Translations under genes and position numbers: made by a program
Notes under the pieces: generated by a model
Databases searched by the model: none
The model's input: the letters and a program-made list of their open reading frames with translations, nothing else
What the model was told of the DNA's origin: nothing
Shown: one piece after another, positions 1 through 6,469 of the stretch
How the letters are laid out: each line of letters opens with the position of its first letter
Numbering within the stretch: the first letter of the stretch is position 1
NCBI GenBank assembly: GCA_012719335.1
Contig: JAAYAO010000512.1
Location: 1 to 7,330, forward strand
Reading direction: 5' to 3'
Length of the DNA: 7,330 bases
From: Propionibacterium sp.
GTDB lineage: Bacteria > Actinomycetota > Actinomycetes > Propionibacteriales > Propionibacteriaceae

Positions 1-1245
1 CATCCCCAGCGACATCGCAATACTGATCCCCACCACCAGGGCGAGCGGCACCCCCGCCCGCAGGCTGGTCATCGAGAACACGGCCGCGGTGAGCAGAATC
101 GTGCCCGGAATCACCAGGGGGCGCGGGCCGACCGCATCGGACAGCCGCCCGATCAACGGGGCGAGCAGACCCTGCAGCACCGGCCCGGGCAGCAGAGCCA
201 GCCCGGTGACCAGGGCGGTGAACCCCAACCCCAACTGCAGGTGGATCGGCAGCACGATCATCGCGCCGAACAAGGTGACGAACAGGGCACCGGCCATCAC
301 GATGCCGACCCGGAAGTTCGGCACCCTGAAGGTGGTCAGATCCAGCAGCGGCGCACCGCGGCGCGACAAGCGCAACTGGCGCCGCACGAACACCACCACC
401 GCCAGCAGGCCGAGCAGCCCCAGCACCACCGGTGCTCGGGCCCCCTCCAGAATCGGACGCATCGACGCCATCGCGTAGATCAGGCCACCGAACCCGACCG
501 CGGCCAGCAGCACCGAGGGTACGTCCAACGGCACCGCCCGGGTTTCGCCGTCGGTGCGCAATACGAACACCCCGGCCAGCAGCACCACGACCACCACCGG
601 CAACACGAACCAGAACAACCAACGCCAGCCCAGGGTGTCGATCACCAGGCCCGACAGGGTCGGCCCCAAGGCCGGCGCGCCCATGATCACCACCGTGTTG
701 AAACCCATCACCGTGCCCCGGAAGCGCAGCGGTACCGAAGCCAGGGTGATCGCCATCAACTGCGGCATGATCACCGCGGTACCGGCCGCCTGCAACACCC
801 GTCCGGCCAACAACAGGGTGAAGTTCGGCGCGAGTGCGGCGGCCAGGGTGCCCAGCGCGAACACCGCCATGCCACCGGTGAACAGGGTGCGGGTACGCAG
901 CCGCTGCATCAGGAAGCCGGTGGTCGGAATCACCACCGCCATCGTCAACAGAAAGCCGGTGGTCAGCCACTGGGCCACATCGACCCGGATCCGCAGATCG
1001 GCCATCACCGCCGGCAGCGCCACCCCCAGGGCGGTCTCCATCAACATCGCCACGAACGCGGCCACCGCCAGGGTGCCGATCGTGGCCACCACCGAACCGG
1101 TCAGTCGCTCCGGCTCGATCTGCCGAATGTCGTCGGCATCGAGATCCTCCACCACGGCCGGTTGCAGGGTGGCGACATCGTCGAGCATGCGCTCGACAAT
1201 GGGATGCTCCTGGGAGGAGCCGTCGCGGGACACGTCGGTCGACAT
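1..1245 (-). CDS. DHA2-type (EmrB/QacA, LmrB-like) drug-efflux MFS permease, C-terminus cut off by window edge
   Basis: Proton-driven multidrug exporter of the inner membrane, major facilitator superfamily, 14-helix DHA2 group; the substrate cannot be told from sequence. The reverse strand reads open for 415 codons from ATG 1243-1245 to position 1. Residues 1-50 are an acidic cytoplasmic extension (13 Asp/Glu, 4 Arg). Hydrophobic helices start near residue 51. TM1 carries METALGVALP, the form seen in Gram-positive LmrB-like pumps. VAQWLTTGFLLTMAVVIP (90-107) and FLMQRLRTR (111-119) form the motif A region, lacking the usual D-R-x-G-R. RVLQAAG (149-155) is motif B with the conserved Arg149. 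GPTLSG (194-199), followed by WRW (207-209), is the antiporter motif C. About 11 of 14 helices are visible; roughly 50-100 residues are missing. GAGG at 1252-1255, 6 nt before the ATG, supports the start; Met20 is an alternative with a weaker upstream signal. Divergent from dnaE. Family is clear, substrate unknown. Confidence 0.9.
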   Translation of the reverse strand, partial: MSTDVSRDGSSQEHPIVERMLDDVATLQPAVVEDLDADDIRQIEPERLTGSVVATIGTLAVAAFVAMLMETALGVALPAVMADLRIRVDVAQWLTTGFLLTMAVVIPTTGFLMQRLRTRTLFTGGMAVFALGTLAAALAPNFTLLLAGRVLQAAGTAVIMPQLMAITLASVPLRFRGTVMGFNTVVIMGAPALGPTLSGLVIDTLGWRWLFWFVLPVVVVVLLAGVFVLRTDGETRAVPLDVPSVLLAAVGFGGLIYAMASMRPILEGARAPVVLGLLGLLAVVVFVRRQLRLSRRGAPLLDLTTFRVPNFRVGIVMAGALFVTLFGAMIVLPIHLQLGLGFTALVTGLALLPGPVLQGLLAPLIGRLSDAVGPRPLVIPGTILLTAAVFSMTSLRAGVPLALVVGISIAMSLGM

Positions 1246-1264
1246 CGGTTGCCTCGGGCTCGGG

Positions 1265-1282
1265 GGCGCCCCTGTCGGCGCC
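1265..1282. repeat. Paired GGCGCC palindromes upstream of the MFS gene (candidate operator or mRNA hairpin)
   Basis: The sequence is GGCGCC, the 6-base spacer CCTGTC, then GGCGCC. Each half is a perfect palindrome, so the unit can be read as a direct repeat or as a 6-bp stem with a 6-base loop. The left copy is nested in a longer palindrome, GGGGCGCCCC (1263-1272). It lies 20-37 nt upstream of the MFS start codon, where a repressor operator of an efflux gene or a translation-affecting leader hairpin could sit. In a GC-rich genome such palindromes also arise by chance. Confidence 0.35.
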
Positions 1283-1350
1283 ACCGCTTACGATGACACA
1301 CCCGGGCCGAACCCGACCTCGCATACCGCACTGCGGCTAGGCTGGTCGGG

Positions 1351-1368
1351 CCCGGCCGGGAAGCCGGG
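1351..1368 (+). repeat. Short inverted repeat in the dnaE leader
   Basis: CCCGGC (1351-1356) and GCCGGG (1363-1368) pair with a 6-base loop; the left arm also begins a 10-bp perfect palindrome (1351-1360). It lies about 10 nt before the dnaE SD sequence. It may fold in the dnaE leader RNA. No U-tract follows, so it is not an intrinsic terminator. Function unknown. Confidence 0.3.
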
Positions 1369-1378
1369 AATCAGCGTT

Positions 1379-1385
1379 GGGGAGG
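1379..1385 (+). promoter_or_regulatory. Ribosome binding site of dnaE
   Basis: GGGGAGG ends 11 nt before ATG 1397. It decides the start: the open frame extends far upstream without a stop, but this is the only SD placed in front of a start that gives the conserved DnaE N-terminus, MADPFVHLHVHTEF. Confidence 0.75.
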
Positions 1386-1396
1386 CGTCATCAGGC

Positions 1397-4300
1397 ATGG
1401 CAGATCCGTTCGTTCATCTGCACGTCCACACCGAGTTTTCGATGCTGGACGGGGCGGCGCGGATCAAACCGCTGTTCAAACGGGCCGAAGAACTGAACAT
1501 GCCCGCGTTGGCGATCTCCGACCACGGCAATTTGTTCGGCTCCTATGAGTTCTACAAGGCGGCGAAGGGCACCGGGGTCAAGCCGATCATCGGCTTGGAG
1601 GGGTACCTGACGCCGAAGACGCACCGCTCGGAGCGCAAGCGGGTGCAGTTCGGGGACGGTTCGGGCGACGACGTGTCGGCGAAGGGCGCGTACACCCACA
1701 TCACGTTGTGGGCGGAGAACAACGCGGGGATGAGCAACCTGTTCCGGTTGGCGTCGCGGTCGTCGTTGGAGGGGTTTTTCTACAAGCCGCGGGCCGACCG
1801 GGAGTTGCTCAACGCCTACGGCAAGGGACTGATTGCGACCACCGGGTGCCCCTCGGGGGAGGTGCAGACCTACCTGCGGCAGGGGATGTACAAGGACGCT
1901 CTCGCGTCGGCGGGGGAGTTCCGCGACATTTTCGGGGCCGGTAACTATTACGTGGAGTTGATGGACCACGGCCTGGACATCGAAACCCGGGTGCGTCAGG
2001 GCCTGCTGGACATCGCCAAGGACCTGAAACTGCCCCTGGTCGCGACCAACGACCTGCATTACATCGACCGGGACGACGCCGAAGCGCACGACAACCTGCT
2101 CTGTGTCTCGGCGAACGCCACCAAGGACGCGGTGAACCGGTTCCGGTTCAACGGCGACGGGTACTACCTGAAGTCGGCCGAGGAGATGCGGAACCTGTTT
2201 CGGGAACTGCCCGAGGCCTGTGATGCCACGTTGGACATTGCCGAGCGGTGCACGGTGGAGTTCACCGAGGGCGAGGGCCGGTACATGCCGCGGTTCCCGG
2301 TGCCCGACGGGCATACCGAGGAGTCGTGGTTCGTCCATGAGGTGAACACCGGGTTGGAGGCGCGGTATCCGCGGGGGGTGCCCGATGAGGTGCGCCGGCA
2401 GGCCGAGTACGAGATCGATGTGATCGAGGGCAAGGGGTACGCGGGGTACTTCCTGGTGGTGGCCGACTTCATCAACTGGGCGAAGAACCAGGGGATCAAG
2501 GTGGGGCCGGGGCGTGGTTCGGGTGCGGTGTCGATGTGTGCCTATGCGATGCGGATCACTGACTTGGATCCGTTGCAGCACGGTCTGATTTTCGAGCGGT
2601 TCCTGAATCCCGAACGGGCCTCGATGCCCGACTTCGACGTCGATTTCGACGACCGGCGCCGTGACGAGGTGATTCAGTACGTCATCGACAAGTACGGCGA
2701 CGACCGGGTCTGCCAGATCGTCACCTACGGCACCATCAAGGCCAAGCAGGCGGTCAAGGACGCCGGCCGCATCCTCGGCATGCCCTACGGCCTGGGTGAT
2801 CGCATCACCAAGGCGATGCCGCCGGACGTGATGGGCAAGAGCGTGCCGCTGAGCGGGCTGTTCAACCCCGACCACGACCGCTACCACGAGGGCGGGGAGT
2901 TCCGCGAGCTCGTCGAAGCCGAACCCGACGTCAAGAAGGTCGTCGAAACCGCCCGTGGCCTGGAAGGCCTGAAACGGCAATGGGGCGTGCACGCCGCCGG
3001 CGTGATCATGTCGTCCGAGCCGTTGCTGGACATCATCCCGATCATGAAGCGCGAGGCCGACGGGGCGATCATCACCCAGTTCGACTACCCGGCCTGCGAA
3101 TCGCTCGGCCTGGTGAAGATGGACTTCCTCGGCCTGCGCAACCTGACGATCCTGGCCGACGCGTTGGCGAACGTGAAACTCAACGTCGGGATCGACATCG
3201 ATCTGGACGAGTTGTCGCAGACCCTCGACGACAAGGCCACCTACGAGTTGCTCTCCCACGGCGACACCCTGGGGGTGTTCCAGTTCGACTCACCGGGCTA
3301 CCGGCAGTTGTTGCGGGCGATGAAACCCGACAACTTCGAGGACATCTCCGCCCTCGGTGCACTGTTTCGGCCCGGGCCGATGGGGGCGAACTCGCACACC
3401 AACTACGCGTTGCGCAAGAACGGTCTGCAGGAGGTGTCCTACCCGCACCCCGAACTGCAGGAGGCGCTCGAACCGATCCTGGGTGAGACCTATGGGTTGA
3501 TCGTCTACCAGGAGCAGGTGATGGCGATCGCCCAGCACCTGGCCGGGTACACCCTGGGCGGCGCTGATTTGCTGCGGCGGGTGATGGGCAAGAAGAAGCC
3601 CGAGGAAATGGCCGCGGCCTTCCCCAAGTTCCAGGGCGGCATGCTGGAACGCGGCTTCTCCAAGGAGTCGATCCAAACCCTGTGGGACGTGCTGGTGCCG
3701 TTCTCCAACTACGCCTTCAACAAGGCCCACTCGGCCGCCTACGGGCTGGTGTCGTACTGGACGGCCTACCTCAAGGCCAACTACCCGACCGAGTACATGG
3801 CCGCGGTGCTGACCAGCGTGAAGGACAACAAGGACCGGATGGCCTTGTACCTGGGCGAATGCCGCCGGATGCACATTCAGGTGCTGTTGCCCGACGTGAA
3901 CGAGTCGGTCGCCAACTTCACCCCGGTCGGCAAGGACATCCGCTTCGGCCTGGGTGCGGTGCGCAACGTCGGCCTGGCGGTGGTCGACGGCATCGTCGCC
4001 GCCCGCACCGAACACGGCCCGGCCGCGAACTTCGCCGAATTCCTCGACAACGCCCCCCTGGTGGTGTGCAACAAGCGCACCATCGAGTCGCTGATCAAGG
4101 CCGGCGCCTTCGACACCATGGGCCACACCCGCCGCGGGCTGGTCGAGGTGCACGAGGAGGCGATCGATCAGGTCATCGACCTGAAACGCAACGAGGCACA
4201 CGGCCAATCCGACCTGTTCGGTGACCTCGGCGCCGAGGAATCGCCGATGAAGGTGTCGGTGCCCGAGGTGGAGGAGTGGGACAAACGCACCAGGCTCGCC

Positions 4301-4915
4301 TTCGAGCGCGAAATGCTCGGCCTGTACGTGTCCGACCACCCGCTGCACGGGCTGGAACACATCATCGCCAACGAACGCGATGTGTCGATCGCCCAGCTGC
4401 TGGCCGACGACGGGCCCCGCGATACGATGGTCAACATCGCCGGGCTGATCACCCAGGTCACCCGCAAACAAACCAAACGCGGCGATTTCATGGCGTCCAT
4501 CGTGGTCGAGGACCTCGAAGCCGCCGTCGAGGTCACCCTCTTTCCCAAGGCCTACGCACTGGTCGCCCACGTGCTGGCCCCGGACGTGGTGGTCAAGGTG
4601 CGCGGCCGGGTGCGCGAACGTGACGAGTCGGTCGAGATCAGCGCCGACGCGGTCACCCTGCCCGACGTCACCGAAGGGCCCAGCGGCCCGGTGGTGATCA
4701 CCCTGAGCTCCACGCGGGTGACCGCCCCGGTGGTGGAGAGACTGCGCTCGGTGCTCGAGGCCCACCCCGGGGTGACCGAGGTGCGGCTGCGGCTGCAAGC
4801 CGACCGGGAAACCACCACCCTGTGGCGGGTGGACGACAACCTGCGGGTCACCCCGTCGCCGCCGCTGGCCGCCGACCTCAAGGCACTGTTGGGGCCCTCA
4901 TGCCTCGTTCACTGA
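1397..4915 (+). CDS. dnaE: DNA polymerase III alpha subunit (replicative polymerase, DnaE1 type with PHP proofreading domain)
   Basis: Catalytic subunit of the replicative polymerase, extending DNA at the fork in complex with the beta clamp and clamp loader. It has 1172 residues, normal for actinobacterial DnaE1. The PHP domain (about 1-290) opens HLHVHTEFSMLDG and keeps all nine metal-ligand positions: H9, H11, D18, H43, E68, H101, C151, D219, H221. The polymerase core has PGRGSG (371-376), catalytic D412 and D414 in PDFDVDF, and the third aspartate D576 in KMDFLGLRNL. A helix-hairpin-helix region follows (about 850-905). QSDLF at 937-941 matches the beta-clamp-binding consensus. An OB-fold spans about 1009-1091, then a C-terminal domain that in the family contacts the clamp loader. 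No intein, frameshift or missing core motif is seen. In actinobacteria with this type of DnaE1 the PHP domain provides proofreading. It overlaps the next gene by 16 nt. Identification is essentially certain. Confidence 0.98.
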   Translation: MADPFVHLHVHTEFSMLDGAARIKPLFKRAEELNMPALAISDHGNLFGSYEFYKAAKGTGVKPIIGLEGYLTPKTHRSERKRVQFGDGSGDDVSAKGAYTHITLWAENNAGMSNLFRLASRSSLEGFFYKPRADRELLNAYGKGLIATTGCPSGEVQTYLRQGMYKDALASAGEFRDIFGAGNYYVELMDHGLDIETRVRQGLLDIAKDLKLPLVATNDLHYIDRDDAEAHDNLLCVSANATKDAVNRFRFNGDGYYLKSAEEMRNLFRELPEACDATLDIAERCTVEFTEGEGRYMPRFPVPDGHTEESWFVHEVNTGLEARYPRGVPDEVRRQAEYEIDVIEGKGYAGYFLVVADFINWAKNQGIKVGPGRGSGAVSMCAYAMRITDLDPLQHGLIFERFLNPERASMPDFDVDFDDRRRDEVIQYVIDKYGDDRVCQIVTYGTIKAKQAVKDAGRILGMPYGLGDRITKAMPPDVMGKSVPLSGLFNPDHDRYHEGGEFRELVEAEPDVKKVVETARGLEGLKRQWGVHAAGVIMSSEPLLDIIPIMKREADGAIITQFDYPACESLGLVKMDFLGLRNLTILADALANVKLNVGIDIDLDELSQTLDDKATYELLSHGDTLGVFQFDSPGYRQLLRAMKPDNFEDISALGALFRPGPMGANSHTNYALRKNGLQEVSYPHPELQEALEPILGETYGLIVYQEQVMAIAQHLAGYTLGGADLLRRVMGKKKPEEMAAAFPKFQGGMLERGFSKESIQTLWDVLVPFSNYAFNKAHSAAYGLVSYWTAYLKANYPTEYMAAVLTSVKDNKDRMALYLGECRRMHIQVLLPDVNESVANFTPVGKDIRFGLGAVRNVGLAVVDGIVAARTEHGPAANFAEFLDNAPLVVCNKRTIESLIKAGAFDTMGHTRRGLVEVHEEAIDQVIDLKRNEAHGQSDLFGDLGAEESPMKVSVPEVEEWDKRTRLAFEREMLGLYVSDHPLHGLEHIIANERDVSIAQLLADDGPRDTMVNIAGLITQVTRKQTKRGDFMASIVVEDLEAAVEVTLFPKAYALVAHVLAPDVVVKVRGRVRERDESVEISADAVTLPDVTEGPSGPVVITLSSTRVTAPVVERLRSVLEAHPGVTEVRLRLQADRETTTLWRVDDNLRVTPSPPLAADLKALLGPSCLVH

Positions 4916-5487
4916 CCGAGATCCGGCGCGGGGTGCTGGCCGAGGTACTGCGCCGGGTGGCGCTGGTGCTGGCGGTCAGCCTCGGCGTGGGTGTGGTCGC
5001 CGGGGTGCTGTGGTGGTTGCTGACCCCGCTGCCCGGCTACCGGATCAGTGAGGACGGCCTGGCCGTCATCAACGAACGTGGGCTGGCGCAGGTGTTCGCC
5101 GCCGATGCCTGGTACACGGTGATCGCCATCCTCGGCGGGGCCGTGATCGGGGTGCTGGCCGCATTGTGGCTGGGTCGGCAACTGGGCTGGCTGGTGGTGT
5201 GGGTCGTCCTGGTCGACACCCTGGTGGCCGGCCTGTTGTGCTGGGGGGTGGGCAGCCTGCTCGGGCCCGGCGACTTCAGCACCCGGCTGGCCGAGGCACA
5301 CGCCGGGGACGTGGTGCCCATGTCGCTGACCCTGCGGTCGTGGGTGGCGTTGTTGGTCTGGCCGTTCATCGGCCTGCTGCCGGTGCTGTTGTGGTCGACC
5401 CTGGCCCGCGACCCCGAGGAGCCGAAACCGATCCGCTCCCCGGCCCGGGTGTGGCGGGAATGGCGCGCCGGCACCGGCACGGACTGA
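4900..5487 (+). CDS. Four-helix membrane protein, probably DUF2567 family, function unknown
   Basis: Predicted integral membrane protein of 195 residues. Hydrophobic segments lie at about 19-42, 70-90, 95-121 and 148-169. An exposed segment between helices 1 and 2 contains GYRISEDGLAVINERGLAQV, and a polar stretch lies between helices 3 and 4. The C-terminus is short, charged and probably cytoplasmic. The pattern GVLWWLLTPLP in helix 1, then a polar segment, then FAADAWYTVIAILGG entering helix 2, resembles actinobacterial DUF2567 proteins; this assignment is from memory of the family. I chose ATG 4900 because it gives a clean basic N-terminus (MPRSLTEIRRG). An in-frame ATG at 4822 would embed 26 more residues of low-complexity dnaE shadow. 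The SD is weak (GGGG, 4891-4894). It overlaps the end of dnaE by 16 nt, so co-transcription and translational coupling with dnaE are likely. No function should be assigned. Confidence 0.8.
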   Translation: MPRSLTEIRRGVLAEVLRRVALVLAVSLGVGVVAGVLWWLLTPLPGYRISEDGLAVINERGLAQVFAADAWYTVIAILGGAVIGVLAALWLGRQLGWLVVWVVLVDTLVAGLLCWGVGSLLGPGDFSTRLAEAHAGDVVPMSLTLRSWVALLVWPFIGLLPVLLWSTLARDPEEPKPIRSPARVWREWRAGTGTD

Positions 5488-5488
5488 C

Positions 5489-6250
5489 TCAGGCGTGTAC
5501 CCGGGCGGCCACCTCCACCAGCACCGGGGCCACCAGTAGGGCCGGCATCAGGTTCGCCACCGGCACCGCCTTGATACCCATCAGCCGAATGCCGACCCCG
5601 ATCAGCATCAGCCCACCGGTGGCGGTCAGCCCGTCGACATGGGCGGCGGGCAACAGGTCACCCAACAGCCACCCGACCAGGGTCAGGCTGCCCTGAATGG
5701 CGGCCACCGCCAGGGCGGCGGCCATCACCCCGATACCGAGGGTGGCAGCGAAGGCGATGGAGGCGAACCCGTCCAGAATCGCCTTGAGAATCAGTTGATC
5801 GGCACCGAGCCCGATGCCGTCCGACAAGGAACCGAGCACCGTCAACGGGCCGATGCAGAACAGCATCGAGGCGGTGACGAAACCCTCGACGAACCGCTGC
5901 CTGCCGGCGTGGTCACCATCACCGCGGGCGAATCGTCCCCGAATCCAGCCACCCAGATCATCGACCCGACGTTCCAGATCCAGCAGCGACCCGCCGATGC
6001 CGCCGATCAGCAGCGACCCGAGCACGATCAGCACCGGTGCGTTCGGGCCGACCACCTCCAGCAGGGTGGGGCTGGTCACCCGCGCTGCGGCCAGGGCACC
6101 CATCAGCACCGTGACCAGACCCAGGGCGTCGGTGACGGTGGTGCGGGTGCGTTCGGGCAACCGGGCACCCAGCAACAGCCCCACCAACGAGCCGAGCACG
6201 ATGGTGGCGATGTTGACTACGGTGCCGAATCCGGGGAACACGAGCCGCAT
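5489..6250 (-). CDS. DUF554 family membrane protein (YdfK/YqgA-like), putative transporter
   Basis: Integral membrane protein of 253 residues, full length for DUF554 (usually about 230-250). The N-terminus FPGFGTVVNIATIVLGSLVG, then LPERTRTTVTDALGLVT (31-47), is typical. So are FVEGFVTASMLFCIGPLTVL (120-139), LDGFASIAFA (159-168), the TGGLMLIGVGIRLMGIK segment and the C-terminal VANLMPALLVAP (231-242). Several hydrophobic helices span the chain; residues about 93-118 form a charged cytoplasmic or exposed loop. Family members such as E. coli YqgA are called possible transport proteins, but no substrate is established. An in-frame TGA immediately precedes ATG 6250, so the start cannot lie further upstream; no SD is visible, and GTG at codon 4 is the nearest alternative. 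It sits 33 bp behind metS on the same strand, probably the last gene of that unit. Its stop is one base from the stop of the converging gene. Confidence 0.93.
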   Translation of the reverse strand: MRLVFPGFGTVVNIATIVLGSLVGLLLGARLPERTRTTVTDALGLVTVLMGALAAARVTSPTLLEVVGPNAPVLIVLGSLLIGGIGGSLLDLERRVDDLGGWIRGRFARGDGDHAGRQRFVEGFVTASMLFCIGPLTVLGSLSDGIGLGADQLILKAILDGFASIAFAATLGIGVMAAALAVAAIQGSLTLVGWLLGDLLPAAHVDGLTATGGLMLIGVGIRLMGIKAVPVANLMPALLVAPVLVEVAARVHA

Positions 6251-6283
6251 TCAACCACGCGACGCCCGCCGGTGGGTGCCCGC
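6251..6283 (-). other. Short spacer between metS and the DUF554 gene
   Basis: The 33-bp GC-rich gap contains no U-tract-backed hairpin and no clear promoter. The absence of a terminator supports read-through from metPS into the DUF554 gene. It also lacks an evident SD in front of the DUF554 ATG. Confidence 0.5.
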
Positions 6284-6469
6284 TCAGGTGTCGCGCTGCA
6301 GGGGTGCCCGGCGCTCGCGGGCCTCGTCCTCGGCGATCATGTCCTCGGAGATGCCCAGTTCGGCATCGCTGACCTCGGGGTGGCGGCGCATCTGCACCAC
6401 CGCGGCGGCCAAGCCTCCCCACACGATCACCACGGAGATGATCAGCATCACGATCGCGACCGTGCTCAT
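6284..6469 (-). CDS. metS: Methionine/alanine importer small subunit (MetS family)
   Basis: Small accessory subunit of the MetPS sodium-coupled amino-acid importer; in Corynebacterium glutamicum MetS is required for activity of the large subunit MetP. It has 61 residues, the usual size of the family (about 60). One N-terminal transmembrane helix (about residues 4-27, MSTVAIVMLIISVVIVWGGL onward) is followed by MRRHPEVSD and an acidic cytoplasmic tail ending in QRDT. Its position directly behind an NSS symporter gene is the classic metPS order and is strong support. The start ATG overlaps the metP stop as ATGA and has an excellent SD (AAGGAGGA) 6 nt upstream. Confidence in the family is high; the transported substrate is inferred from C. 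glutamicum. Confidence 0.92.
   Translation of the reverse strand: MSTVAIVMLIISVVIVWGGLAAAVVQMRRHPEVSDAELGISEDMIAEDEARERRAPLQRDT

Larger units (their letters stand above)
1246..1396. promoter_or_regulatory. Divergent intergenic control region between the MFS pump and dnaE
   Basis: This 151-bp non-coding stretch must hold the promoters of both divergent genes. For dnaE, two -10-like hexamers fit TAnnnT: TACGAT at 1289-1294 and TAGGCT at 1338-1343. Neither has a recognisable -35 box 16-18 bp upstream, so both are tentative. I could not pick a convincing -10 for the minus-strand MFS gene. The MFS side contains palindromic GGCGCC twice (1265-1270 and 1277-1282), and the dnaE leader contains a short CCCGGC/GCCGGG stem (1351-1368). 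That a control region is here is certain from gene orientation; the individual elements are guesses. Confidence 0.6.

Noticed and set aside
241..1296. 351-codon plus-strand open frame rich in His, Gln and Arg
   Set aside because: It is a shadow of the MFS permease on the other strand; the minus strand shows clear transmembrane helices and MFS motifs A, B and C.
554..1396. Open upstream extension of the dnaE frame, which would give a 1453-residue protein
   Set aside because: The extra 281 residues are low-complexity antisense of the MFS gene. The SD at 1379-1385 and the conserved N-terminus fix the start at 1397.
1397..2400. Higher use of TTG leucine codons in the first third of dnaE (ten in the first ~335 codons, few near the 3' end), hinting at mosaic origin
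   Set aside because: Counted by eye and small in number. All domains are continuous and conserved, and a gradient along a long gene does not by itself show recombination.
1391..3259. 622-codon open frame antisense to dnaE, and a similar 502-codon frame at 3290-4798 minus
   Set aside because: Both lie opposite dnaE and have the His/Arg/Gly/Val/Gln-rich composition of a GC-rich shadow frame, with no recognisable domain. dnaE accounts fully for the conserved coding signal.
5467..5478. GCCGG-CA-CCGGC mini-hairpin before the DUF2567-like stop as a terminator
   Set aside because: A 5-bp stem with a 2-base loop and no U-tract is not a credible intrinsic terminator in a GC-rich genome.
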